A DNA stretch of 64,000 bases from CAVVZJ01 sp963752755 (GTDB taxonomy: Bacteria > Planctomycetota > Planctomycetia > Isosphaerales > Isosphaeraceae): assembly GCA_963752755.1 (NCBI GenBank), contig CAVVZJ010000001.1, forward strand, positions 868,001-932,000, given 5' to 3'. The notes beneath the pieces were generated by a model. The model was given only the letters and a program-made list of their open reading frames with translations, was not told the origin of the DNA and did no database searches. This document shows, piece after piece, positions 43,097 to 52,549 of the stretch (position 1 is the first letter of the stretch; each line of letters starts with the position of its first letter). A program made the position numbers and the translations under genes.

Positions 43097-44536
43097 CTAC
43101 GCCCATGCCCGGAGCAATTGCTCCAGCACAAGCCGCCAGCAAACTGGGGCCTCACCTTCCTCGGCCGGCGTCGCCGACTCCTCGCCGGTATCGAGAACCG
43201 GACGCGGCCCGTCGAGCCTCAGGCTCGCGACAGCCACGCCCTCCGCCGCGAGCGTCCGCTCGGCGGTCGCGACGATCAACGCATGGCAAAGACTCCTCCG
43301 CGCCCTGGACCTGCCTCGTGTGGTCAACTCCTCTGCCGCGACGCCCTCGGCCCTCACGGTTCCGTTGGCGATTGCCTCGCGCAAGATCATCTCCACCAGT
43401 GCTTGCTCCGGTGCGAGCGGGTTGGCATCGCCGATGCGGACGAAGAGAAACTCGAAGACGATCGCCTCCTCGCACAGCCACTCCGTCAGCCGCTGCACCA
43501 GAGCTACCAGCAACCCCAGTGCGAGAATGATTCGTTGTCGTGGAAGCTCGACGTCCTTGACCCGCGCCAGCGTCAACGACGGATCGAGGACGATCAGGAA
43601 CGTCCGCCGCCGCCGGAGGAACTGGTTCTCGTCGCGGGCATAGTAAAGCAGCTCATCCCGGACATACTTGATATCAAAAAGGTCGGGCCGCTCGGTCGGC
43701 TCCATGTAGGCCAGTTGCGAGTGGAGTAGGCTCTCGATGCTGCCGCGGGTCGAGATTGAGGAGAAGCCGCCGACGGGGTACGTATCCTCGTCGAGGATGC
43801 GGGTGGCGACCTCGTGGCGCCGGCTGATCATCCGGGGCTTATCTTGAGAGATTTCCGACGCTAGCTCAGCCGCCGACTGGACCACCTGCCGCAGCGCGAC
43901 ACGCTGGCTGAAGGCTGCCAAGGCGGTGCCATGCTCCAGCTCGAAGACGTCCTCCGGTCCGAGCGCCTCGGGCGCGTCGCGGACGGCGGCGATCAGGTCC
44001 GAATACAGCGCGGGCAGAAGCGGCATCAGACCCTCGCCTGCCAGCGACTCCCAGCCGGAATTCAGGAATTCTTCGGGTAACAACTCCATCGCCGCCTTGA
44101 TGACGGCCGGGTTGAGCAAGACGCCCCCGAACCGGGCCCGGCGGCGAAGTTGTTCCAGCAGGAAGGCGAGGCCCCGGTCGCGGTCGCGACCGCGGTAGCG
44201 GGCGAGAGCATCGGCGGCGCGGACCATCGTGCCGTCGGCGTCGAGCTTGCCGAGGACGAGATCTTCGAAGGACCGCGCCAGCCCGGCCGGCCAGCCGGGG
44301 ATCTCCGGCATCCCACGACCGGTCTGGAGGTTGTGCCCCTGGCCGAAGACGAGGTGGCCCACATCGGCCACGAATCCGATCGGCGGGATCGGCTCGCCTC
44401 CGCTGGCCAGTTCCATCGTCCATCGCAAGGCCGGGCCCACCGTCTCCGCCCTTGGCAAGTCCGCCCGCTGGAGCCAGAAGCCCTGCGCGAGGAATCGACG
44501 GGCCTCCACGGTGTCGTGGATTTCGTGGATACGCAC
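43097..44536 (-). CDS. vWA-like protein of an FtsH/MoxR ternary conflict system
   Basis: A 479-residue protein beginning at GTG 44536 (RIHEIHDTVEARRFLAQGFW), 7 nt after the MoxR stop. The middle has VGGFSSISTRGSIESLLHSQ, ERPDLFDIKYVRDELLYYAR and DENQFLRRRRTFLIVLDPSL. The last marks the first strand of a von Willebrand A fold, where the MIDAS motif is degenerate (D318-P-S-L-T instead of DxSxS). This GGFxSIS...RDENQFLRRRRTF pattern is what I recognise from vWA partners of MoxR in NTP-dependent conflict systems. It probably works with the adjacent AAA+ ATPase as a chaperone-like switch. It is the last gene of the array. Confidence 0.75.
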   Translation of the reverse strand: MRIHEIHDTVEARRFLAQGFWLQRADLPRAETVGPALRWTMELASGGEPIPPIGFVADVGHLVFGQGHNLQTGRGMPEIPGWPAGLARSFEDLVLGKLDADGTMVRAADALARYRGRDRDRGLAFLLEQLRRRARFGGVLLNPAVIKAAMELLPEEFLNSGWESLAGEGLMPLLPALYSDLIAAVRDAPEALGPEDVFELEHGTALAAFSQRVALRQVVQSAAELASEISQDKPRMISRRHEVATRILDEDTYPVGGFSSISTRGSIESLLHSQLAYMEPTERPDLFDIKYVRDELLYYARDENQFLRRRRTFLIVLDPSLTLARVKDVELPRQRIILALGLLVALVQRLTEWLCEEAIVFEFLFVRIGDANPLAPEQALVEMILREAIANGTVRAEGVAAEELTTRGRSRARRSLCHALIVATAERTLAAEGVAVASLRLDGPRPVLDTGEESATPAEEGEAPVCWRLVLEQLLRAWA

Positions 44537-44543
44537 GTTCGCC

Positions 44544-45572
44544 TCACGACTCGCCGAGCAAAACCGGCACCTTCTCACGGAGCAAGGCCATTTCCTGGTG
44601 CGACTCACCAAGGTAGGCCAGCAGGCGCAGGTCGTCGCGGCCGACCGTCCCCCCCGAGAAGATCCAGGCACGGATGCGGAGGAGTTTGTACAACTTCACA
44701 AGCTTGCGGTCGCTGATGAAGATCCGGTCCTCGCGGACGAGTGTCTTCACCAGCCTCTGAAACTCCCGGAAGACTTCGGCCGGGAAGTAGGCGTGACCTT
44801 CCGCGGGGTCGCCGTTGATGACGGCCGACTGCCGGCTGAAGAGATGCGTCAGGTAGCGATGCGCCTTGAGCATATCGTCGAGCGAGCAATGCCCCTCGAC
44901 CCAGGGCTTCTGGTTCAGGATTTTGTACACCTCACCCTGGATGCCGGCGTCGATCAGGTCGGCGAAGTGGTCTTCCTGCACGGAAAGGCTCTCCGCCTTG
45001 AGCACGAACCGATCCTTCAAGGCCGCCAGTTCCCCCTGCTCGGGCACCTCGTTCGTCGCCGCGAACAGCACGCGCAGTCGAACCGGCTGCGGCACGCCGT
45101 CCTGGTAGAACTTCCTTTCGTTGACAATCGTCAAGAGAATGTTCAGAATCGCCGAGTTCGATTTGAAGATCTCATCCAGGAACGCCAGCCGTGCCGTCGG
45201 CAGCTTCCCCTGCTCGCGGCGGATGTAACGCCCCTCGCGAAGCTGGTTGATGTCGATCGGGCCGATGATCTCCGACGGCTCGGTGAACCGCGTGAGCATG
45301 TACTCGAAGTAATCCGTGTCGCGCAATCCCAGCGCGTCCTTGAACTTGAGCACAAGATCACTCTTCGCCGTCCCCGGCGGTCCGACGAGCAACAGCGGTT
45401 CCTGCGACACCGCGGCGACGACCATCAGGTCGATCAATTCCTGCTTGGCCACGAGGAACCGCCCGAGCGACGTCCGGAAGCGGTTGATCCGCCGCCGGAT
45501 CTCCTCGGCCTCCGACTGGAGGTCCGGGAATTCCCAATCTTCGAGTTCGGGGGCTCGGTTGGTCTTCAGCAT
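44544..45572 (-). CDS. MoxR-type AAA+ ATPase
   Basis: A 342-residue ATPase. Walker A is LLVGPPGTAKSDLV (residues 62-75), Walker B is ARLAFLDEIFK (about 127-137), and EYMLTRFTEPSEIIGPIDIN plus LLTIVNERKFYQDG are the MoxR-specific loops. LRVLFAATNEVPEQGELAAL carries sensor 1 and the arginine-finger region follows. MoxR ATPases pair with vWA proteins to remodel or insert cofactors into client proteins. It overlaps the WD40 gene by 7 bp and is followed by the vWA gene after 7 bp, forming the MoxR-vWA pair. Cytoplasmic. Confidence 0.93.
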   Translation of the reverse strand: MLKTNRAPELEDWEFPDLQSEAEEIRRRINRFRTSLGRFLVAKQELIDLMVVAAVSQEPLLLVGPPGTAKSDLVLKFKDALGLRDTDYFEYMLTRFTEPSEIIGPIDINQLREGRYIRREQGKLPTARLAFLDEIFKSNSAILNILLTIVNERKFYQDGVPQPVRLRVLFAATNEVPEQGELAALKDRFVLKAESLSVQEDHFADLIDAGIQGEVYKILNQKPWVEGHCSLDDMLKAHRYLTHLFSRQSAVINGDPAEGHAYFPAEVFREFQRLVKTLVREDRIFISDRKLVKLYKLLRIRAWIFSGGTVGRDDLRLLAYLGESHQEMALLREKVPVLLGES

Positions 45573-46570
45573 GTGAGGGTCTCGTCCAGGTCCCAGATGG
45601 CGACGTCGGTCTCGCCGCCCACGGCGACGGTCATGCCGTCGGGCGCAATGGCCAGTGACTCAATCTTCCGGCCGACCTCCGGGTCGAAACAGGCCCGCGG
45701 CCGGCCGTCCTCCGCGTCCCAGAACCGGACCGTGCCGTCGTGGGCGACCGACACCAGGGTCCGACCGTCGGGCGTGAAGGCGACGGCCTGAAGGTTGCCT
45801 TGATGTCCCTTCAAGGTCGCCTTCGGCCGGGCGGTGGTGAGGTCCCACAACTTGATCCAGCGGCCTCCGGTCGTCGCTAGGGTCCGCCCGTCAGGGGCGA
45901 AGGCGAGGCTGCGGATCGCTGCTCCCTGGTTGAGAAGAGGTAAACCATAGCGCATCGAGGACTCCGGATGATTCTCGGGACGGAAGTCGGCGTGTCTCTC
46001 AGCTTGCGGCGAGACGCCTGTCGGCTCGTATCGGACGACGACACCTCGACTCGTCCCCAGCACAATCTGCGACCCATCCGGCGCGAAGCGGACGCACCAG
46101 ACACCGAGCCATTCGTTCATTGCAAGGACCAACCGTCGCTGAAGGGGCGCCAGATCCCAGACGATCGCCTGGGAATTCGGCCCGGAAAGTTTGCGTCCTT
46201 CCCGGTAGGAAGCGACCGAGGCGATCATTCGACCGCACGGGGCAAAGGCCAAGTCGAGCACGTCCGCCGTGTGGCTGCGGAGGACCGCCCGTGAGCGGGC
46301 CGCGGGGTGGACGAATGCCGACCTCGGTTCTAGGTCCATCTCCCAGAGTTGGACGGTCAGTGCGCAGGACGTGGCCAGGGTCGCCCCGTCGGGGCTGAAC
46401 GCCACGGCATCCACGCCGCCGGAGTGCCCGGACCACGCCGCCCGAAGTTCCCCAGTCGCCAGGACCCATAGCCGGACCAGCCGGTCAACGCCGACCGTGG
46501 CGAGCGTCTCGCCGTCCGGCGAGTACGCCAGCCCACGCACGCGACCGGCATGTCCGCGGAGAACCTGCAT
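45566..46570 (-). CDS. WD40 beta-propeller protein
   Basis: A 334-residue protein of about seven WD40 blades. Clear repeats are GHAGRVRGLAYSPDGETLAT, GHSGGVDAVAFSPDGATLAT, SHTADVLDLAFAPCGRMIAS, GAAIRSLAFAPDGRTLATTG and GHQGNLQAVAFTPDGRTLVS, each followed by a WD-like dipeptide. Such propellers bind proteins. It lies between the 1140-residue gene (7 bp gap) and MoxR (7 bp overlap), so it is part of the same operon. Beta-propellers are a defined component of MoxR-vWA-propeller ternary systems, where they may sense or display the trigger. Confidence 0.9.
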   Translation of the reverse strand: MQVLRGHAGRVRGLAYSPDGETLATVGVDRLVRLWVLATGELRAAWSGHSGGVDAVAFSPDGATLATSCALTVQLWEMDLEPRSAFVHPAARSRAVLRSHTADVLDLAFAPCGRMIASVASYREGRKLSGPNSQAIVWDLAPLQRRLVLAMNEWLGVWCVRFAPDGSQIVLGTSRGVVVRYEPTGVSPQAERHADFRPENHPESSMRYGLPLLNQGAAIRSLAFAPDGRTLATTGGRWIKLWDLTTARPKATLKGHQGNLQAVAFTPDGRTLVSVAHDGTVRFWDAEDGRPRACFDPEVGRKIESLAIAPDGMTVAVGGETDVAIWDLDETLTC

Positions 46571-46577
46571 GAACGCT

Positions 46578-49500
46578 TCACGCCTCCAACCCGAGGGCCG
46601 AACGGACGTCGCGATGAATCCGGCGCCGGACGAAATACTCGTCGTCTTCCAGCCAGCGACGGCCCGACTCGCCGAGCGTGAAGTCGTCGCTGACGAGCGT
46701 CAGGATGACGGCCTCGATCAGGTCGAGCCGGGAGACCGAGTAGTGCGAGCCGACGGTGAGCGTGTCGTGGACCCGCTCCAGGCGGGCGAATACCTCCTCG
46801 ACGCGCGGCAGGGCCGTCGCGATTGGGGCCAGGCCGAGGGAGCGGACGTAGCCGCAGGCGAGCTTCGTCTGCTCGATCGGCGGCAGGTCGCCCTGGAGCA
46901 AGAGGAGACGGGCCTCGTCGAAGACCGGCAAGGCCCGGTCGTGCTGGCCGAAGTACGACCAGCCGGCCGCGACGTGCAGCAGCAACCGCAAGGACTTCGA
47001 CCAGGCGACCGCCTCTGGCCCTTCACGCACGGCGGACTCGGCGAGTTCGTCCGCCGATTCCACGCCGCGACCGCGGAGGATCAAGGCCGCGATCCGGTCG
47101 AGGAGCCGGTCGATCTCGTCGCGGAGGCCGAGCTTGCGGAGGCCGCGGAAGCACTGGCCGAGCAGCGGCTCCAGGGTCGGCACCCAGCGCTCGTCCGCGT
47201 CCGCCAGCAAGGCGTCGAAGCGACCGACGTACGCGCGGACGTGCCCGTCTTGATCAAAGTGGGCCGCCAGGTAGATGGCCCGTTCGAGAAGCTCCGCCTG
47301 CCGATCCAGGTAGTCAAGCCGGTCCACGGTGGGCACGACCCGGTCGAACAGGTCGCGGGCGAACGCCTCACCGAGCCGGTAGGCCACCTCCAGCGCTGTC
47401 GCGAGGATCTTGGCCGCCAGGGTCGCCGCCTGCGACCCCTCGGGTCGCAACGCCAGCAGCCGGGCCATCCGCGCGGTCAGCGCGTCGCGGTCGGTCAGGT
47501 CGACCACCTGGGCCAGCTCGCGGGTCACGTCATCGGCGAGGTTGCCGTGCCAGTGGCGATAGGGGTTGATCTTCTCGTGGGGTTCGAGTATGCGGGAGTG
47601 TTCACGAAGGCGATCAATCTTGTAACGATTCGTCTTGTCACTCTTGCGATGTTCCTCAGTGCCGACCTGCCCCATCCGTTCGAGCCGGTTCATCAAGGGG
47701 TCCGGTAGCGGCCCGAGGGCCTTGCCTTCGAGGGCCTGGCGAATCCGGTAGTCGAACGCCTTGCCCAGCCAGCCGACGACCGGCTCGTTTCGTCGCAAGC
47801 CCTTGAGGCCCGACTGGAGCGCCGAGCTGCTCGCCTCGATGTCGCCGAGTCGTGCGAGTCCGTAGGCGAACATCAGGTCGGACAGCGAGGCGGTGTACGG
47901 CCCAACCCATCGGCCTTTCTCGATCCAGAACCGCGACGATTCGCGGAGTCGCGTCAAGGCATCGCGAACTTGCCGCCCCCGTTCGCTCGAACCGCCGCCC
48001 GAGAACCGGAGGAAGGACGGCAGGTCAAGGTCGCGGCTCAACCCTTGCTCGTGCAATCGCTCCAGTGTCCGGTCTCGCGCTCTTGCCAGGGCCAGGACGT
48101 CGCCTCCCGAGAGGCGGTAGACCGCCGACCAGGCCAGCCACGCCACCCGCACCGGGACCGTCGCCTCATTGTGTTCGAGGAAGTGCGTCACGCGGTCCAG
48201 CCGGGTCGCGAGTCCGGGAAGTGTCAGGCCGTTGTCGGCAGCTCGCAGGAGTGTCGTCGCAAGTGTCCGGACGTCCGCACCAGACGGCTTCGCCTGGCCG
48301 AGCAACTGGTCGAGCGCCGGCAAGTCCGCGATCTCTCGCGACGCCACACCCGCCTCGGCCCTCGCCCACGCCCCGACCCACTCCGCCGGCGGCTCCGCCC
48401 CTTCCCAGAGGGCATTGGCCCAGCAAACCGCCGCGTCGCCGGCGCGTTCGAGAGCGCCGTTGAGTGCCGCCATCTCGGCCCAGAGGGGTCGGCGCTCATC
48501 GGCGTCGAGCGCGGCCTCCAGCTCCAGGAAGCGCGATTCTAGCTCGCCGAGCCGACGCACCGCTTCATCCGGCTCGACGGATGCCGGCCACGGAAGCACG
48601 TCGAGCATGCGGTCCTTCCGATTCGGCAGCTTCGCGGCTTTCAACAGCGCGGTCGGGACGTGCTCCTCGGCGACTTCCTCCTCATTCCGTCTCTTCCGCC
48701 GCTTCCGCTCGCGACCAGGGCCGGGCATCGGATCATCGTTCAGGTCGTCGCGGCAAACGAACGGCTCGAAGTCGAACCGGGCCGACTCGACCCAAGCCTC
48801 CAGCGCACTCTGCTCACGGTCGATCACATAATCCACCCATTGTTCGATTGGCCGGAAGGCGTCCTCTGGCATGCTCTCCGGCACGAACCCCCCGCCCTCG
48901 ACAGGTGCCAGCCAGGTGATCCTCGAAGCGTCGGACGCCAGCAGCCGATTCACCGCGTCGCGCCGCAATGGAGGATGCAGTCGCGAACCGACCGGCAGGA
49001 AGAGATTTGGCAACCGCAAAAACGGCCGATACCCGACCCCTTCGAGCACGAGCACCGGCGGGGCCTGCTTCGACGGCCGCGCGCGGACAACCACCGTCGT
49101 CTGCCCGCCCTCCTCGGCCACCGCGAAAGCCAGGCGAGCCAGCAGGCGGTCGTCGGCATGACGCACCAACTCGTCGAGTTGCTCCCCCGCCCGTTCGCGG
49201 ATCACCCACAACTCGGCCACCTCGTTCGACCCCCCGCGTGCCAGCCGGAGTGGCACAATCAGGCGTTGAGACAGTTCCGTCCCTTGCCAGCGGACCTCCG
49301 GTGTCGGTAACTGGCAATCGAGCATCTCGTAAAGATCGCGGAACTTCCCCTCCTCGACCGACTGCCATCGCCGCGGCGATCCCATCAACAAGAATGTTCC
49401 GGTCGGTGGTTGAATCCAATCGAGCAACGGGTGCGTGTAGCCAACCTCGACCAGTACCCTCGGCGCCCGTTCCAGGTAGGCCCGCGGCCCATCGTCGCCC

Positions 49501-50000
49501 TCGGCTCGGTCCAGGGCGCGGAGCAGGGTGTAATACGGAGGACCGATGACGCGAAGCAGGGCACGTGCCTCCGAGCGACCTTCAGCCGTCAGCCAGCGGA
49601 TCGACTGCCGGTCGTTGCCCTGCCGGAAGATCTCCGACGCCAGGTCGGGGACGAGGTCGCCTGGCATCTCGAAAAAGACGGGCGTCGCCGGTCCCGGTGT
49701 CTCGGTCGTGACGTCGCGTCGCAGCGGAAGGATCTGCGGCCAGCAGGTCACGGATTCACCCGGCTCGTCGTCGGGACCGTCCGGTCCACATTCGCGAACC
49801 CCGAGTCGTTTCAAGCCCGCCCTCGCCCCGCGGGGCAGAGCGATCGAGGGCTGGATGTGGATCGAGCCGTCCGTCCCGAAGCCGACGAGGGCCGGCGCGT
49901 CGCGGACCTCGGAAGGGATCGTGCCCGAGGTCAGAGCCAGAAGCAGGCGATCTTGGCTGGGAAACAGCAGCATTGCAGGCCCGCGGGATTTCGAAGGCAC
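46578..50000 (-). CDS. Very large helical ternary-system protein
   Basis: A 1140-residue cytoplasmic protein. GTG at 50000 is preceded by GAGGTGA; an ATG lies 27 bp further in. The N-terminal third is beta-rich (LLALTSGTIPSEVRDAPALV, TFLLMGSPRRWQSVEEGKFR). A basic linker at about 455-475 (GPGRERKRRKRRNEEEV) separates it from a long helical repeat region that resembles degenerate TPR or HEAT repeats. The C-terminus is GSHYSVSRLDLIEAVILTLV followed by GRRWLEDDEYFVRRRIHRDV. I recognise the overall type from FtsH/MoxR conflict operons but not a named domain. It probably acts as the scaffold or substrate-receptor of the system. Confidence 0.65.
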   Translation of the reverse strand: MPSKSRGPAMLLFPSQDRLLLALTSGTIPSEVRDAPALVGFGTDGSIHIQPSIALPRGARAGLKRLGVRECGPDGPDDEPGESVTCWPQILPLRRDVTTETPGPATPVFFEMPGDLVPDLASEIFRQGNDRQSIRWLTAEGRSEARALLRVIGPPYYTLLRALDRAEGDDGPRAYLERAPRVLVEVGYTHPLLDWIQPPTGTFLLMGSPRRWQSVEEGKFRDLYEMLDCQLPTPEVRWQGTELSQRLIVPLRLARGGSNEVAELWVIRERAGEQLDELVRHADDRLLARLAFAVAEEGGQTTVVVRARPSKQAPPVLVLEGVGYRPFLRLPNLFLPVGSRLHPPLRRDAVNRLLASDASRITWLAPVEGGGFVPESMPEDAFRPIEQWVDYVIDREQSALEAWVESARFDFEPFVCRDDLNDDPMPGPGRERKRRKRRNEEEVAEEHVPTALLKAAKLPNRKDRMLDVLPWPASVEPDEAVRRLGELESRFLELEAALDADERRPLWAEMAALNGALERAGDAAVCWANALWEGAEPPAEWVGAWARAEAGVASREIADLPALDQLLGQAKPSGADVRTLATTLLRAADNGLTLPGLATRLDRVTHFLEHNEATVPVRVAWLAWSAVYRLSGGDVLALARARDRTLERLHEQGLSRDLDLPSFLRFSGGGSSERGRQVRDALTRLRESSRFWIEKGRWVGPYTASLSDLMFAYGLARLGDIEASSSALQSGLKGLRRNEPVVGWLGKAFDYRIRQALEGKALGPLPDPLMNRLERMGQVGTEEHRKSDKTNRYKIDRLREHSRILEPHEKINPYRHWHGNLADDVTRELAQVVDLTDRDALTARMARLLALRPEGSQAATLAAKILATALEVAYRLGEAFARDLFDRVVPTVDRLDYLDRQAELLERAIYLAAHFDQDGHVRAYVGRFDALLADADERWVPTLEPLLGQCFRGLRKLGLRDEIDRLLDRIAALILRGRGVESADELAESAVREGPEAVAWSKSLRLLLHVAAGWSYFGQHDRALPVFDEARLLLLQGDLPPIEQTKLACGYVRSLGLAPIATALPRVEEVFARLERVHDTLTVGSHYSVSRLDLIEAVILTLVSDDFTLGESGRRWLEDDEYFVRRRIHRDVRSALGLEA

Positions 50001-50012
50001 GGTCGTCTCACC

Positions 50013-50285
50013 TCACCCCTGACCCTCGGCTCGGGCCTGGCGTTCACTCGACGCTGGATTCGCCTGCGGCGCGGCGGGCTCGCTCGCCGCTTCCTCGCGC
50101 TCGACGACGACTTGCCCAACCTCCTCCGCCTTCACCAGACCCCCCTCGATGAGCCGCTGAACCAACGCCCGGTGGTGCTGCTCGTGCTCATGGGGTAATG
50201 CATCTTCACTGGATTTCAAATCAATAATGATGTCTTTTTTTCCCGTCGTCGGGTCGGTCCGGAGTCGGATTGTCATCTCGGCCAT
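50013..50285 (-). CDS. Small acidic ternary-system protein
   Basis: A 90-residue protein: MAEMTIRLRTDPTTGKKDII, then DLKSSEDALPHEHEQHHRAL and VQRLIEGGLVKAEEVGQVVV, with a charged Ala/Glu-rich tail. The N-terminal beta hairpin plus helix is compact and soluble. It starts 11 bp after the FtsH-like gene and ends 12 bp before the next gene. Its conserved HEHEQHH cluster might bind a metal, but this is a guess. Small orphan proteins of this size are typical accessory parts of such operons. Confidence 0.65.
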   Translation of the reverse strand: MAEMTIRLRTDPTTGKKDIIIDLKSSEDALPHEHEQHHRALVQRLIEGGLVKAEEVGQVVVEREEAASEPAAPQANPASSERQARAEGQG

Positions 50286-50296
50286 CGTGAATCCTC

Positions 50297-52426
50297 TCAG
50301 GACGCGGCCGCGGCCGGCTCGCGCGTCTGGGTCGCGAGACCGGCCAAGGCCTTGGCGTCGATCACCTTCTTGTCGAGCAGCAGGTCGCGGAGGACTTCCA
50401 GCGTCGGCCGGTTTCCGGCCAGGATCGCGGCGGCTCGGTTCCGGGCTTCTTCCAGGATCTCGCAGACCCGATGCTCCAGTATCGCCAGGCGACTCGGCGA
50501 GAGCCTGCGCTTCTGTTCGGGGCTGTCGTCAGCGAATCGGCAGACACCGACGCTTTCCCCTCCGAGTCCGAATTCCTCGACCAAGGCCCAGGCGATCGCC
50601 GTCGCCCGCCGCAGGTCCTCGACCGATCCGATCGAGAGGTCCTCCAGCAGAAGCGCCTCGGCTTCGCGACCACCCATGAGCACGCAGAGGTCGTCGAGTA
50701 ACTCGCCACGGGTGACGACATAGCGATGTGTCTTGTCCTGATAACGCACGAACCCAAGCGCCCCGGCAGCATCGCCACGGATCGAGATCCGCTCGATGGG
50801 CGCAGCGTGGGTGCAGTTCAACGAGCAGATCGCGTGACCAGCCTCGTGGGTGGCGACCGTCCACTCCTCCGACGCCGTCATCCGGGGAAACTCCGTCCAC
50901 TCGGTCATCGCCCGCTCGACCAACTCCGGCTCGCTTGGTCCTTCCATCCCCTCGCGAATCCGGATGCGTGCCAGAGCCCGGCAGAGGGCATTGAGGTGAT
51001 CGCCGCTGTGACGTGTCCCCGGCGTGGCACCCTCGACCTGGCCAGCCGTCTGACGGACCGCGAATTCCAGTGCCTCGGGTGTCAAAGCGAGACCGAGCCT
51101 TCGGTCGTAGATCTGAAGAATCGCACGACGGTCATCGGCATCGGGGTAGGGAATCTGGAGCTGGAACTCAAACCGTCCGGGGCGGAGCAACGCCGGGTCC
51201 AGCGCCTCGACGAAGTTCGTCGTGCCCACGACGAAGACCATCTCCTCGCGATGAAAGCCGTCCATCTCTGTGAGAAGCTGATTCACCATCGAGTGCTCTA
51301 CATCCGAACCCGTGTACATGCCACGCGCCGAGGCAAACGAGTCCAGTTCGTCGAAGACGATGATCGACGGCGCCGACTGCCGGGCGCGCCGGAAGATCTG
51401 CCTCAGGTTCTCCTCGCTCTCGCCGACCCACCGGCTTTTCAGCTCGGGTCCGGAGACGATCGTCACTGTCGCCCCGAGCGCGGCGGCCATCGCCTTGGCG
51501 AAAAGGGTCTTTCCGGTTCCGGGCGGTCCCCAGAAGATCATCCCGCGCGGGATCAGGGACTCCAGTCGCGCAATCTCGGCGGGGTCGGTCGTCTGCTCCT
51601 TGCGAGCGAGCACGTCGAGAATTTCTGCCCGTAATCGCTTCTTCACACGGTTATACCCGCCGATTTCACGATCGAGGTCGGTCTCGGGCACTTCCAAGGT
51701 GCCGACGAGCGTCGCCTGCCGGATCTGCCGGTTCGCGTGCCTCGGGTCGGCCGGGTAGTCCTCGCCTTCCAGGGTTGAGAGCAAGCGCCGGAGGCGAACC
51801 GCGTTCACACCCGAAACATATTTGTACAGGGCCCACGGATTGAACCTCTTGCCGAACTTGCGGCTCTCCTTCTGCGTGACGAGGTGCCCCAGCCGGTTCC
51901 TCGGGATGCCGAGCAGACTGGCGCGATGAGCAAACAGGTTCTCGATCACCCGTGGCAGCGGGAAGGAGGGGTCCTTGAACCCGAGCCAGACCAGTTCCGG
52001 GTTCTCGTAGAGCAGCGGAATCACCTCGCGTGCCTCGGCGGTGAGCCCCCCCTGGCTGGTCGTGAGCAGGTCGAGATGTGGCAGGACCACGACCCGGCGT
52101 TCGACGGCGCCGCGGACGGCATCCCGGAGCTGAATCAGCATGCTCCCGACGAATCCGCAAGCCGGCCCGCCCGCTGGCTCCTGCCCGCGCGGCCGGCCGT
52201 CGAGGTAGAGGCACTGGAGCCCCGACGGCCGGAGCCGGCCCCGGAGGTTCGCATAGGCGTAGGGCGTCAACTCCTTGTCGCACTCAATCAGAACGGGTAA
52301 GCCCCTCGCGAGCTGCGACCCCACCTCCGCCAGCGGTTCCGCGTAGGCCGACTCCACGGCCTGCGCGGCGTCCAGTTCGCGTGGCAGGTCGGATTCCGGG
52401 ATCAAGACTGAGTCGAGTCGGCTCAT
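50297..52426 (-). CDS. FtsH-like AAA ATPase with zinc metallopeptidase domain
   Basis: A 709-residue soluble protein (no membrane helix, unlike housekeeping FtsH). Residues 1-220 look like a degenerate AAA domain without Walker A (VVVLPHLDLLTT as a Walker B-like strand). The active AAA module has GMIFWGPPGTGKTLFAKAMA (Walker A about 300-307), SAPSIIVFDELDSF (Walker B) and LRPGRFEFQLQIPYPD (arginine finger region). The peptidase has THEAGHAICS (HEAGH at 527-531) and, after GGREAEALLLEDLS, the SVEDLRRATAIA segment that supplies the third zinc ligand Asp. All catalytic parts are present. It probably unfolds and degrades clients when the system is triggered. Confidence 0.9.
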   Translation of the reverse strand: MSRLDSVLIPESDLPRELDAAQAVESAYAEPLAEVGSQLARGLPVLIECDKELTPYAYANLRGRLRPSGLQCLYLDGRPRGQEPAGGPACGFVGSMLIQLRDAVRGAVERRVVVLPHLDLLTTSQGGLTAEAREVIPLLYENPELVWLGFKDPSFPLPRVIENLFAHRASLLGIPRNRLGHLVTQKESRKFGKRFNPWALYKYVSGVNAVRLRRLLSTLEGEDYPADPRHANRQIRQATLVGTLEVPETDLDREIGGYNRVKKRLRAEILDVLARKEQTTDPAEIARLESLIPRGMIFWGPPGTGKTLFAKAMAAALGATVTIVSGPELKSRWVGESEENLRQIFRRARQSAPSIIVFDELDSFASARGMYTGSDVEHSMVNQLLTEMDGFHREEMVFVVGTTNFVEALDPALLRPGRFEFQLQIPYPDADDRRAILQIYDRRLGLALTPEALEFAVRQTAGQVEGATPGTRHSGDHLNALCRALARIRIREGMEGPSEPELVERAMTEWTEFPRMTASEEWTVATHEAGHAICSLNCTHAAPIERISIRGDAAGALGFVRYQDKTHRYVVTRGELLDDLCVLMGGREAEALLLEDLSIGSVEDLRRATAIAWALVEEFGLGGESVGVCRFADDSPEQKRRLSPSRLAILEHRVCEILEEARNRAAAILAGNRPTLEVLRDLLLDKKVIDAKALAGLATQTREPAAAAS

Positions 52427-52549
52427 GGTGCTTTGTCTGGGTTGCGGGTGAGTCTCTGGTAGGGTGTATGTCGCACGCCATTTTTGGCCGGGGAAACGGA
52501 CAACGTGCTGCCCACGCCCGGCAAACCCCAAGGCGATGCGTCGGTGGAA

